Source of the DNA: C-114 sp963745405
Lineage (GTDB): Bacteria; Chloroflexota; Limnocylindria; Limnocylindrales; CSP1-4
Assembly (NCBI GenBank): GCA_963745405.1
Contig: CAVUWY010000002.1
Span: 2,356,001-2,420,000, forward strand
Length of the DNA: 64,000 nucleotides
Direction: 5' to 3'
Under the pieces are notes generated by a model. It saw only the letters and a program-made list of their open reading frames with translations. It was not told the origin of the DNA and did not search any database. Below, piece after piece: positions 36,257 through 44,885 of this stretch. Numbering within the stretch: position 1 is the stretch's first letter; every line of letters begins with the position of its first letter. Position numbers and translations under genes: made by a program.

Positions 36257-38300
36257 TCGGGACGACGTTGTCGAGCGCGTTCGCCCGGGTGAACAGCGCA
36301 CTCTGTCCGGAGGCGCAGGCGTCGCCGTTGTAGGCGTACAGGTACAGGTTGTAGGTGCCGGCCGCCGCGGGTGCGGTGATGGTCATCGTCTCGCTGAAGG
36401 TGCCTGGGCCGGCGTGGTTCGGGTGATCGACACAGGTCATGGCCGCCGCCGCGGGTGCGACCGTCCCGAAGGCCCAGCGCGAGGAGTTCCATGCGGCGGC
36501 GGCTCCGGCACCGGTCGTCTTAACGGTCATCACGAGCGTGATCGACGCCCCGGGCGCGACGCTGATGCTGCCGACCGATCCATTGAGGGTCGAGGTCGCG
36601 CTGACCGTCGCCGCAGCGATGACGTACGGGCCGACGAACGGACCGCCGCTCCCGAACGGCGCTGCTCCGACGGGCGTGATCGGCGCGATCCCCCGATCGG
36701 CGACGGCACGGCGGAGGTCGAGACGGCCGTTGCCGGTCTCCGCTCGTGTGTCCACCGCGGCGGCGGAGCGCGCCAGGCGGCCGACTATGACGCCGTTGGA
36801 GGCTCCCGGGTCGATCGCCCGCAGCACGGCGGCCGCTGCCGCGACTTCGGCCGACGACGCGGACGTGCCGGTGATCGTGGTCGTGCCCCCGCCCGCCCGC
36901 AGCGTCCGGATATCGGTGCCCGGAGCGCCGAGGAAGGTGTCGGCGCCGTAGTTCGACGAGCCGTCGAGGCGATCGGACCGGTCCGTGTCGGAGACGCCGA
37001 TGACGCCGTGATCGCCGGCGGGATAGGTCGGGATGCCGGATCCGTCGTTGCCGGTCGCGGCGACGACGACCACGTCGTGGTCCCAGGCGTAGTCGATCGC
37101 AGCCTGCAGCGCCGTGCTGTAGCCCGGGTTGCTGAACGACAGGTTGATGACGTCGGCGCCGTGGTCGACGGCCCAGACGATGCCCTCGATGATGTCGCTG
37201 TCCTGGCCGAGCCCGTCGGCGTCGAGGACGGTGACGGGCATGACCTTGACCCCGGCGTAACCGATGCCGGCGATCCCGCGATGGTTGTTCGTCGCCGCGG
37301 CGATGATGCCGGCCATCTCGGTGCCGTGGCCGTTCGGGTCGCGGGTCGGATCCGAGCCCGGGAGCACGCCGGTGCCGGCGACGAGCTGGCCGGCCAGGTC
37401 CGGCTGGCTGGCATCGACGCCGGTATCGAGCACGGCGACGATCGCCGAGCCCGACGGGTGCACGGTCCCATAGACCCTGTCCCAGCCGATGATCGGCAAG
37501 GACCACTGCGAGCGGTAGCCGGGGTCGCTCGGCCGGGCCCCGCTCGCCCGCTCGCGGTCCGGTTCGATGCGGCTGACCTCGTCGTGCGCCCGCAGTCCGT
37601 CGAGGACCGACGACCCGACGGCGACCCGGACGACGGCCATGCGCAGCGGCGCGATCGAGTCGACGACGTCCGCGCCGACCCCTGACAGGATGCTTGCCCG
37701 CGTGGAGGCATCGGTTCCCGCGGCGAAGGTCACGACGTAGTCGCTCGCATCGGCCGCTGCGCTCGGTGCCGGCGACGGCGCTGCTGTCTCCGCGGCGGGC
37801 GACGCTGTCTCCGCGGGAGGCGGTGTCGCCTCCGCGGGAGGTGCGACCGAGGGCGTCGCGGAGGGAGTCGCCGTGGGCTGCACGGATGGCTCGACCGAGG
37901 GTGCCTGACTCGGCTCGGCCGCGGGGTCGGAGTCGGCGCGCTCGTCGGAGCGGGCGCCGGAGCGTCGGTCGGTGTCGGGGCGGGTGCGGCCGGCGCAGGC
38001 GTCGGGGTGACGTCGACCGCACCGTCGGCCGCCGGTGGCGGGCTCGACGACGCCTCCGGCGTCGGCTGAAGAGCCGTGGGATCGCCGCTCGGCTCCTTCG
38101 CGACCACGGAAAGCGGGGCGAGCATCGATCCGACGACGATGAACGCCTGTGCCGCAGCGAGGAGCCGATAGCGCGCGCGCCGCTTACGGCTGGTCAAGAA
38201 GTCGCCCCCTATATCGGCGCATCTCGCGCCACAGTCGTCGACCGCGGACGACGTGGCCCGCGGTCTCGACGACACCGTACCCCACAGCACGGACCACTCG

Positions 38301-38322
38301 GACTAGTTCAAACGTACTAGTC
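38301..38322. promoter_or_regulatory. inverted repeat GACTAGT-N8-ACTAGTC between divergent genes
   Basis: Perfect 7-bp arms at 38301-38307 and 38316-38322 around TCAAACGT. It is AT-rich for this genome and lies about 100 bases upstream of the surface-protein start and about 200 bases upstream of the DUF1611 gene. It looks like a dimeric-regulator operator; no regulator gene is adjacent. Confidence 0.5.
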
Positions 38323-38453
38323 GGAGTCGGGAACCGGGGTGCTCGGCGGGGTGGCTCGAGCGTCCATACGTCGCTTGGAGGTCCTTGGTAAGCTCGCCCG
38401 GTCCGCATGACGGTCCGGGCCGCTCCCGGCGTGCGGTCCCACCCGAACACCCC

Positions 38454-38483
38454 GACGCCCCCGGACCGCGCCCCGGGGGCGTC
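38454..38483 (+). promoter_or_regulatory. strong GC hairpin in the leader of the DUF1611 gene
   Basis: GACGCCCCCGG (38454-38464) and CCGGGGGCGTC (38473-38483) form a perfect 11-bp stem with an 8-nt loop, followed by CCTCTTGG and, 41 bases later, the start at 38524. It could be an attenuator or simply a leader structure; there is no U-run. Confidence 0.5.
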
Positions 38484-38523
38484 CCTCTTGGCGCTCGATC
38501 CGACCGAGGAGGCAGTCGCGGCG

Positions 38524-39618
38524 ATGGGTCCTGAACGACGGCTGGCGATCCTCGCCGAGGGCCAGTTCGGCCCGCATCACGGCAAGACCGCCATGGGGGT
38601 CATCCGCTACGGTCCCGACCCGGTCGTCGCCGTCATCGACTCGACCAACGCCGGCCGGAGCGTCCGGGAGTGGCTCGGCGACGCCCCTCGCTTCGACATC
38701 CCGGTCGTCGCCTCGCTCGACGCGGCGATCGCCGTCGGCGAGGACGCCGGCACGCCGGTGACGGCCCTCCTCATCGGGATCGCGCCGACCGGCGGCCGCC
38801 TCCCGGACGACTGGCGAAGCGCCATCCTTGCCGCCATCCGGGCCGGCCTCGACGTCCTCTCCGGCCTCCATACGTTCATCGGCGACGATCCCGAGTTCGC
38901 CGCCGCCGCGGCCGCCGGTGGCGTCGAGATCGTCGACTACCGCCGCCCGCCGGAGGGCCTCGGCACGGCTGTCGGGCGGCCCCACGCTCCCGGCAAGAAG
39001 GTGATCCTCACCGTCGGCACCGACTGCGCCATCGGCAAGATGAGCGTCGCCCTGGAGCTGACGAAGGCCGCCGCCGCCGACGGCCTCCGCTCCGTCTTCG
39101 TGCCGACCGGCCAGACCGGGATGATGATCGCCGGCTGGGGCGTCGCGGTCGATCGCGTCATCAGCGATTTCAGCAACGGCGTCTGCGAAGCCCTCGTCGA
39201 GCAGGGCGAGGAGCGCGGCGACTGGCTCCTCGTCGAGGGCCAGGGCTCGCTCGACCACCCGGCCTACAGCGCCGTCACCCTCGGGCTCATCCACGGCTGC
39301 ACGCCGCAGGCGATGGTGATGGTCCACAAGCCGGGTCTCGCCGAGCACGACTGGGAGCACGTCGAGGGCGGCCACTTCCCGATCGCCACCCTGCCCGGGT
39401 ACATCCGCCTCCACGAGCAGGTGGCGGCACTCGTGGCCCCGTCGCGGGTCGTCGGCGTCGCCCTCAACACGTCGCTCATCGCGGACGACGCCGAGGCTCG
39501 CCGGGTCATCGCCGACACGGCCGCCTCGACCGGACTGCCGGCCGACGATCCGGTCCGTTTCGGCCCGGGGCCGCTGTGGGCGGCGATCCGCCCAGCCGTC
39601 GAGGCCCTCGCCCAGTGA
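38524..39618 (+). CDS. DUF1611 family P-loop protein (DgcN-like)
   Basis: 364 residues. I chose the ATG at 38524 because AGGAGG lies at 38507-38512 and the family's conserved N-terminus (RLAILAEGQFG...KTAMGVIRY) starts there; an upstream ATG at 38407 has no such site and would contain the leader hairpin. The P-loop is GTDCAIGKMS (165-174), with VPTGQTGMMIAGWG and LLVEGQGSLDHPAYS downstream. DUF1611 proteins next to enolase-superfamily epimerases have been described as the DgcN/DgcA pair of D-glutamate catabolism (N-acetylation, then racemisation). The neighbour here is such an epimerase, so the assignment is plausible but not proven. Confidence 0.8.
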   Translation: MGPERRLAILAEGQFGPHHGKTAMGVIRYGPDPVVAVIDSTNAGRSVREWLGDAPRFDIPVVASLDAAIAVGEDAGTPVTALLIGIAPTGGRLPDDWRSAILAAIRAGLDVLSGLHTFIGDDPEFAAAAAAGGVEIVDYRRPPEGLGTAVGRPHAPGKKVILTVGTDCAIGKMSVALELTKAAAADGLRSVFVPTGQTGMMIAGWGVAVDRVISDFSNGVCEALVEQGEERGDWLLVEGQGSLDHPAYSAVTLGLIHGCTPQAMVMVHKPGLAEHDWEHVEGGHFPIATLPGYIRLHEQVAALVAPSRVVGVALNTSLIADDAEARRVIADTAASTGLPADDPVRFGPGPLWAAIRPAVEALAQ

Positions 39619-39637
39619 TTCGTCTGGCCTGCCGCGC

Positions 39638-40717
39638 GTGAACCTCGACGTCGCGGCCGGCCCGCTCACCCTCGGAGCGCGCTCGGTCGGCATCCCGTAC
39701 CGGGACCCGTTCCGGATCGCCCGCGGTCGCGGCGCCGACGGGATCACGACCGTGCTCGTCGAGCTCCGCCATCGCGACTGGCCGGACCTCGTCGGCTACG
39801 GCGAGGGCTATCCCGACGCCTACTACGGCGAGACGGTCGGGACCGTGGCCGCCGTCCTGCCGCTCCTCCTCGAGTCCATCGATCCGTCGCTCCTCGATGC
39901 CGATCCGGCGCGGGCAGAGGCGGCTCTGGAGGCCGTCGCCGCCGGCTTCGACGAGGCCATCGAGCACCATGGCGCCGCCAAGTGCGCCCTCGACGTCGCC
40001 CTCCACGATCTCGTCGGCAAGCGCCTCGGCCTGCCGGTCCATCGGCTGCTCGGCCTGTCGGCCGACATCCCGCCGACCGACTTCACGATCGGCATCGACG
40101 AGCCGGCGATCGTCGCCGCCCGGGCCGAGCGGGCCCGCGACTTCCCGGCCCTCAAGATCAAGGTCGGCGGGGCCCACGACCTCGCGACGCTCGAGGCGGT
40201 CCGGGCGGTCTTCGACGGCCCGATCCGGGTCGACGCCAACACGGGCTGGCAGCCGGACGACGGCGCTCGCCTCATCCCCGACCTCGTCCGCCTCGGGGTC
40301 GAGCTCATCGAGCAGCCGTTCCCCCGCCATCGACTCGACCAGCTTGCCTGGCTGCAGGAGCGCAGCGAGCTGCCGATCGTCGCCGACGAGAGCGCGGTCA
40401 CGATCGACGACCTCGATGCGCTCGTCGGCGTCGTCGCCGGCGTCAACGTGAAGCTCGCCAAGTGCGGCGGCGTCGGACCGGCCAAGAGGATGCTCAGCCG
40501 CGCCCGCGACCTCGGCTTCCGCCGCTTCGAGGGCTGCATGGAGGAGACCCGGGTCGTCATCGCGGCATCCGCGGCGGTCGCCTCGCTCGCCGACTGGGTG
40601 GACCTCGACGGCTGCCTGCTGATCGCCGCCGACCCGTTCGAGGGGCTCGACCTTGACGCGGAGCATCGCTGGCGACTGACCGACGCGCCCGGCCTGGGGG
40701 TTCGCCCGGTCGCCTGA
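39638..40717 (+). CDS. dipeptide epimerase / N-acetyl-amino-acid racemase-like enzyme (DgcA-like)
   Basis: 359 residues of the enolase superfamily, muconate-lactonising subgroup, in which a Lys-x-Lys base and a second Lys epimerise a carbon next to a carboxylate. The catalytic set is present: Lys173-x-Lys175 (LKIKVGG), metal ligands Asp199 (DANTGW), Glu225 (EQPF) and Asp250 (ADES), and Lys272/Lys275 (VKLAKCGG). It starts with a GTG 19 bases after the DUF1611 gene. The DxD substrate motif of classical Ala-Glu epimerases is not obvious, so an N-acyl amino acid substrate, as for DgcA, fits at least as well. Confidence 0.87.
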   Translation: MNLDVAAGPLTLGARSVGIPYRDPFRIARGRGADGITTVLVELRHRDWPDLVGYGEGYPDAYYGETVGTVAAVLPLLLESIDPSLLDADPARAEAALEAVAAGFDEAIEHHGAAKCALDVALHDLVGKRLGLPVHRLLGLSADIPPTDFTIGIDEPAIVAARAERARDFPALKIKVGGAHDLATLEAVRAVFDGPIRVDANTGWQPDDGARLIPDLVRLGVELIEQPFPRHRLDQLAWLQERSELPIVADESAVTIDDLDALVGVVAGVNVKLAKCGGVGPAKRMLSRARDLGFRRFEGCMEETRVVIAASAAVASLADWVDLDGCLLIAADPFEGLDLDAEHRWRLTDAPGLGVRPVA

Positions 40718-40777
40718 GGCCCGACTGAGGGTCGACGGTGGGCGCTGTCCACGCCCCGCCGGGCGAACGCCCGTTCG

Positions 40778-40810
40778 TGTGGACGAACTTGTGGACGAGA
40801 AGGTGGACAA
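40778..40810. repeat. three DnaA-box-like repeats at exact 12-bp spacing
   Basis: TGTGGACGA (40778-40786), TGTGGACGA (40790-40798) and GGTGGACAA (40802-40810) recur every 12 bases; a reversed CTGTCCACG lies at 40745-40753. They resemble TGTGGACAA, the reverse complement of the TTGTCCACA boxes used by GC-rich bacteria. The rest of the 258-base gap 40718-40975 shows nothing else except the AAGGAGG of the next gene. Confidence 0.5.
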
Positions 40811-40975
40811 ACCGCCTTCCGGGTCCCAGCCGGGCGGCCTATGATGACGGTCCCACCCCGCCGAGGCGCCCCAGCAGCCCGGCCCGATGGGGTTTGAGGA
40901 CCCGCTCCGACCGCCCGTCCCGCGGTCGCGCGCGCCCTGCGAGAGACCGAGCGCGAGGAAGGAGGCACCCCATCG

Positions 40976-41410
40976 ATGGATTCCAGCAGGCCTGCTGAGG
41001 TCGCTCCGCCGCCCGAGGCCGCTGCATTCGTCCGCTTCTGCTATCGCCGGCGACACGCCGGCTGGCCGGAGCTCTACGACGAGATGTGTGCGGTCGCGAG
41101 TCGGCGGCTGTACAACGGGTGGGGGTTCACGGAGCTGGCCGAACACGGGATCGGCTTCAGCCTCTTCGAGACGCCCAGCCTGGCGATACTCGCCCAGCAG
41201 GTCGTCCGCGAGGAGGCAGAACGACGGCGCCAGGTCGTCATCGACGCAGTCGCACCGGAGGCCCCCACGACCGCGGTGGTGGATCCGGCGGCGATCGCGG
41301 TCGTCGACGAGCCCACCGTCGTGGCCATCGAGGCCACCACGGTCGAGCCCGATCCTGTGGACGTCACTCCGCCGCCCATCCTCCGACTGGCAGGCGCGTC
41401 AGCCGGCTGA
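40976..41410 (+). CDS. conserved small protein of unknown function
   Basis: 144 residues. The start at 40976 is supported by AAGGAGG (40959-40965) 10 nt upstream. Residues about 15-85 look like a compact helical domain (AAFVRFCYRRRHAGWPELYDEMCAVASRR..GWGFTELAEHGIGFSLFE); the rest is an Ala/Val/Thr-rich tail. I recall similar proteins only as uncharacterised. A terminator follows at 41475. No operon partner. Confidence 0.65.
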   Translation: MDSSRPAEVAPPPEAAAFVRFCYRRRHAGWPELYDEMCAVASRRLYNGWGFTELAEHGIGFSLFETPSLAILAQQVVREEAERRRQVVIDAVAPEAPTTAVVDPAAIAVVDEPTVVAIEATTVEPDPVDVTPPPILRLAGASAG

Positions 41411-41474
41411 GGCAGCCGGTCCGGGAGCCGGCGAATCGAGCATTCATCCCCGTCCCATCTCCGGGACGGACGAC

Positions 41475-41503
41475 GAACCCCCACCGGATGTCGGCGGGGG
41501 TTC
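41475..41503. terminator. hairpin terminator between convergent genes
   Basis: GAACCCCC (41475-41482) pairs with GGGGGTTC (41496-41503), with three further pairs inside after one mismatch, followed on the plus strand by TCGATTC. It sits between the convergent genes ending at 41410 and 41552 and could serve both. Confidence 0.6.
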
Positions 41504-41551
41504 TCGATTCTCCGGCACTTGATCCGGCGTCGTCGGCCGCGAGCGCCCGGC

Positions 41552-43153
41552 TCAGCTCGGGCAGGTCGACGGGTCCGAGGGCTGGACGAGGTAGACGTGG
41601 CGGTCGTAGGCCGCCGTCGGCCCTCCGCCGCCGATCCGGACCGTGCCGACCTGGCTCACGTCGAACAGCTCGGACGTCGGGATCACGTCGTCCTCGTTGA
41701 GCCGGACCATGTAGACCGGTCGGGTGCAGATGAGCGAGGCGATCCGGTTCTCGCGGGTGCCCCAGCCCTCGTAGACGATGTTCGAGTCGTCCACGACCAG
41801 GACATCGGGCCGCTCGCCCTCGACGTTCTGGGCGTACCACAGCGGGCTCGAGGCGTCCCATTCGGTGAGGACGGCCGCGTTCGGCGGCAGGATCGCAAAG
41901 AGGGCCGCCACGTAGTCGTCGCCCGAGTGGTCGTCGCTCCGGTCGGACGCAGTGAAGTTCATAGAGCCGAGGACGACCGCGAAGACGAGGGTGACCACCG
42001 CGACGCTTACGCCCGTCGCCGTGCGCACCGTGGCGGCCGTCCGGTCGTCGCCGCGTCGCAGCCGGCCGATCGCGGCCGCGAGGAGCTCGGCCAGCCAGCC
42101 GAGGGCGACGGCCATGCCGATCCCGAGGATGAACCACGGAACGAGGAGGTAGTGCTCGAGTTCGAGGTAGTTGGCCCAGACGTAGAGGCCGAAGCCGAGG
42201 AGTGTCGCGAGGAGGAGGCCGTACGCTGGCCGTCGCCACAGGAGGACCGCGATGCCGATCCCGCCGAGCAGCACCGGGATCACCGTGCCGCGGGCGATGA
42301 GCAGGTCGCGCAGGTTCCCGAGCGAGGCGATGAAGTCGCCCGGGCCCTGGGCCGAGAAGAAGTCGAATTGGCCCCGGAACTGCTCGCCGGTCACGAGGAA
42401 GACGAAGCCGTCCCAGGTCGTCGGGTGGTTGTACGGCAGGGCCGGGTTCGCGGCCGCGGCGATCGGGATGTAGGCGTAGACGGCAAGCCCGAGGAGGCCG
42501 GCCAGGGCGGCCGGGACCAGCATGAGTGGCCGGGCGATGAGTGCCCGACGGCCGGCCCACAGGACGTACAGGACGACGAACGGGGCGATGAAGATCGTCA
42601 GGAGGTGGTTGCCGAGGGCGAGCCCGATGAGGAGCCCGCCGATGGCGAGGTTGACCGGCGTCGGGTCGTCTGCCCAGACGAGCGCGCGGTGGAGGATGAG
42701 GGCGGCGAGGAGGAGGTGGAGCGGGTTGACCTCGGCGACGGTCGCTGCCGCCCAGACCGTCCCGACGACCCCGGTCGCCAGGGCCGCCGCGATGGCGATG
42801 AGCGGGTGGACCTTGAGGCGGATGGCGATCGCGACGAGGGTGGCGAGAGCGGCCGAGACGAAGACGGCCGACAGGAGATTCGCCCGGAAGGCGACCGAGC
42901 CGATGGGTGCCAGCTCGGCGATCGCGGCGATGAGGATGTAGGTCGGGTAGCCGGTCGGGTGGGCGATGCCGAGGATGTGGGGGACCGTCTGCATCTCGCC
43001 CCAGTCGCCGAAGGCGATGCCGGGCAGGAGCGTCCGGACGTAGACGGCGAGGGCGATGATCGCGGCGATCGCCGGCGCGAACCGGGCGAAGGTCGCGAGG
43101 CGGGTCGCCCGGCTATCGACGGGCTGGGCGGCGACCCCCGGATCCGCGCTCAG
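41552..43153 (-). CDS. DUF2723 family membrane protein (GT-C glycosyltransferase-like)
   Basis: Up to 533 residues with 10 or more membrane helices. The first ATG (42994) would cut off a conserved part: the frame upstream encodes a first helix and LLPGIAFGDWGEMQTVPHILGIAHPTGYP, which is the DUF2723 signature (acidic loop then GIAHPTGYP). No ATG, GTG or TTG exists in that extension; the only likely initiator is CTG at 43153, overlapping the TGA of the upstream 75-codon gene (CTGA). The C-terminal soluble part (from about NAAVLTEWDASSPLWY) is typical. DUF2723 proteins are thought to be GT-C transferases using lipid-linked sugars; the acceptor is unknown. N-terminal extent is uncertain. Confidence 0.75.
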   Translation of the reverse strand: MSADPGVAAQPVDSRATRLATFARFAPAIAAIIALAVYVRTLLPGIAFGDWGEMQTVPHILGIAHPTGYPTYILIAAIAELAPIGSVAFRANLLSAVFVSAALATLVAIAIRLKVHPLIAIAAALATGVVGTVWAAATVAEVNPLHLLLAALILHRALVWADDPTPVNLAIGGLLIGLALGNHLLTIFIAPFVVLYVLWAGRRALIARPLMLVPAALAGLLGLAVYAYIPIAAAANPALPYNHPTTWDGFVFLVTGEQFRGQFDFFSAQGPGDFIASLGNLRDLLIARGTVIPVLLGGIGIAVLLWRRPAYGLLLATLLGFGLYVWANYLELEHYLLVPWFILGIGMAVALGWLAELLAAAIGRLRRGDDRTAATVRTATGVSVAVVTLVFAVVLGSMNFTASDRSDDHSGDDYVAALFAILPPNAAVLTEWDASSPLWYAQNVEGERPDVLVVDDSNIVYEGWGTRENRIASLICTRPVYMVRLNEDDVIPTSELFDVSQVGTVRIGGGGPTAAYDRHVYLVQPSDPSTCPS

Positions 43154-43377
43154 GCGCGGATCGCGCGACGGGCCATCTCGCCCTCGATCTGTCGCTCGGC
43201 CTCGACGTACGTGTCGATCTGCTCGCGGAGCTGGTTCGCCTCAGGCGTGTAGAGGTGGACCTGCTGCTGGAGGATGTAGCTGAGGCGCCGGCTCGTCATC
43301 CGAACGTGATCGAGGTTCTTCATCAGGACGAGCGGGTCCATCGCCGCGAGATCGGACGGCGCGTACATCTCCTTCAT
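43150..43377 (-). CDS. small helical protein of unknown function
   Basis: 75 residues (MKEMYAPSDLAAMDPLVLMK...), predicted as two amphipathic helices with a coiled-coil-like C-terminal half (REQIDTYVEAERQIEGEMARRA). It ends where the DUF2723 frame begins, so the two are probably co-translated. A TACGAT word lies 9 nt before the ATG. Not recognised. Confidence 0.55.
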   Translation of the reverse strand: MKEMYAPSDLAAMDPLVLMKNLDHVRMTSRRLSYILQQQVHLYTPEANQLREQIDTYVEAERQIEGEMARRAIRA

Positions 43378-43413
43378 GGCTCCCCGATCGTACCCGATGC
43401 CGCGGGTCGGGGG

Positions 43414-44805
43414 TTACAAGGCTCGCAACCCGCGCGGCGGCCAGTCCCAGGAGATCGGCGTGGCGGCGGACGACATCGCTCGGCGACGTCCCGCCTCGGT
43501 GGCGCCGAGCACGAGGATCCGGTCCGTCTTGGTCGCCCGGCCGGCCTCGTCGCCCCACAGCTTCGTCATCTTGCGATGGGAGGCGACCGGGTCGACGACG
43601 ATCCCGGCCAGCGTGTAGCCCTCCGGCGCTCCCGCCGCTGCCCAGACCCGCTCGGCGAGGCCGTAGCCGTTGCGGATCGCCCGCCCCCGATCGAGCTCGA
43701 CGTCCCCGATCACGAGAGCGACGATCGCGTCGTCGGTCAGGGCGCCGCGGAGGTCGGCGAGGACCTCGCGGATGAAGGCCAGGTACGGCTCGCTGTGGTG
43801 GGCGTCGTCGAGGGCGGCGTCGATGGCCGCCGCGTCCTCGCCGAGGAACCACGCCCGCAGCCAGTTGTAGTAGCCGTACTTCACGACCCGCAGGTACGGC
43901 GGCGACGTGACGACGAGTCGAGCGCGATCGGGCAGGCCGGCCGCGCGCAGGGCGACTCGGGCCCGCGCCCCGGCATCGCGAGCATCGCCGAGGAGGGCGA
44001 TCCCCGGCGAGGTCGGCGGCGGCTGGCGGTAGAGTCGATCGAGCTTCGCCTCGAGGCAGGCGAACACGTCCCGTTCCGGGGAGGCGAAGCCGATCCGAGC
44101 AGCGAACTCGCGGACGTAGCGCGGGGCCATGCTGAACGTGTTCGGCATGAGCTCCGACAGGTAGGTCTGGCTCTTGCCGTGGAGGATGCCGGTTATCGCG
44201 GCGGCGAGGAACCGGTCGACCCGGTCGTCGAGCCGGAGCGTCGTCCGGACGTAGAGGAGCTGGGCCATCGTCCGCCGATGGAAGGCGAGGGCCACCTCGG
44301 TCGGGACGGTCTCGACCCCGTCACCCGCGCCGGCGCCCGAGCCCGCCCTTGGCACCAGCGCGATGGGGGAGACCTCATCGACGACGGCATCGGCGAGCTC
44401 GATCCACCCGGTCGAGCTCCCGGCCCAGCCGAGCCGGAGGGCGGTGACCCGCGTCCGGGCCTGGGCAGGAGTGGCCGGGTTCACCTTGGCCGCGGTCAGC
44501 ACATGGGCGAACGGATTGAGATCGTTGCCCACCCCGATCCGCCCCTCGGCAACCGCCTGGAGCGGGACCGTGCCGCGGCCGCTGAACGGGTCGAACACGA
44601 CGTCGCCCGGCCGCGACCAGCGGGCGATGAAGGCGTGGCTCAGCGCCGCCGGGAAGCTCGCCAGGTACGAGCACATCGGGTGGAGGCTGTGGCCCCACAG
44701 CCGCTGCTGGTCCTTCCACTCCGGGGCGATCGCCAGCTCGGGCAGGCCGAGGGGCAGCTCGAGGGCGAGCTGGCCCGATGTGTCGATGGCCCGAGTCCGC
44801 GCCAC
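43414..44805 (-). CDS. DNA methyltransferase (N4/N6 type), orphan
   Basis: 463 residues from the GTG at 44805, which has GGGAGGAT nine bases upstream and a TATGCT box further up; the open frame continues to 44952 but that part would precede the promoter. The SAM-binding motif is DPFSGRGTVPLQA (about 115-130) and the catalytic motif IV is TSPPYLRVVKYGYY, a TSPPY type more often found in N4-cytosine enzymes. GNDLNPFAHVLTAAKVNP lies between. About 150 residues separate motifs I and IV. No restriction endonuclease is adjacent, so it is an orphan enzyme, possibly regulatory or a phage-defence remnant. Confidence 0.82.
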   Translation of the reverse strand: MARTRAIDTSGQLALELPLGLPELAIAPEWKDQQRLWGHSLHPMCSYLASFPAALSHAFIARWSRPGDVVFDPFSGRGTVPLQAVAEGRIGVGNDLNPFAHVLTAAKVNPATPAQARTRVTALRLGWAGSSTGWIELADAVVDEVSPIALVPRAGSGAGAGDGVETVPTEVALAFHRRTMAQLLYVRTTLRLDDRVDRFLAAAITGILHGKSQTYLSELMPNTFSMAPRYVREFAARIGFASPERDVFACLEAKLDRLYRQPPPTSPGIALLGDARDAGARARVALRAAGLPDRARLVVTSPPYLRVVKYGYYNWLRAWFLGEDAAAIDAALDDAHHSEPYLAFIREVLADLRGALTDDAIVALVIGDVELDRGRAIRNGYGLAERVWAAAGAPEGYTLAGIVVDPVASHRKMTKLWGDEAGRATKTDRILVLGATEAGRRRAMSSAATPISWDWPPRGLRAL

Positions 44806-44879
44806 GCTCCGGCGATCCTCCCGATCGATCCACCGGCTTCGCACCGGTCCCGACCGGTTCCCGGCCGGCAGGGTGGCGG

Positions 44880-44885
44880 AGCATA
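44880..44885 (-). promoter_or_regulatory. -10 box TATGCT of the methyltransferase gene
   Basis: On the minus strand TGCTATGCT, about 75 nt before the GTG at 44805, with the Shine-Dalgarno in between (44815-44822). Confidence 0.45.

Larger units (their letters stand above)
31673..38197 (-). pseudogene. giant subtilisin-like surface protein with Ig/MBG repeat stalk; two compensating frameshifts
   Basis: Restoring two one-base indels gives about 2174 residues. From a TTG at 38197 (behind AGGGGG) come a signal peptide, a Pro/Thr linker, an I9-like propeptide, and an S8 protease domain with Asp (VAVLDTGVD), His (NGHGTEMAG) and Ser (TGTSASSAEVA). A stalk of about six Ig-like repeats (PTVTIDQA...DPTN...FTVVFSE), another Ig-like module, five MBG-type repeats (LTVTATDRTKTYGQA) and two cadherin/Big_9-like domains follows. 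The C-terminus has VPDTG, a membrane helix and RRRADDE, a sorting-signal-like end. One base is missing near 37919-37926 and one is extra at 33896. The role is presumably extracellular proteolysis or adhesion. Confidence 0.8.

Noticed and set aside
33858..37685. A 1275-codon plus-strand frame opposite the surface protease
   Set aside because: The other strand encodes clear protease and Ig motifs. The frame mirrors its repeats and has no start signal or domain.
40718..40975. The DnaA-box-like cluster as the chromosomal origin
   Set aside because: Only three or four imperfect boxes, no AT-rich unwinding region, and no dnaA, dnaN or other origin gene in the window. Kept as a lower-level finding.
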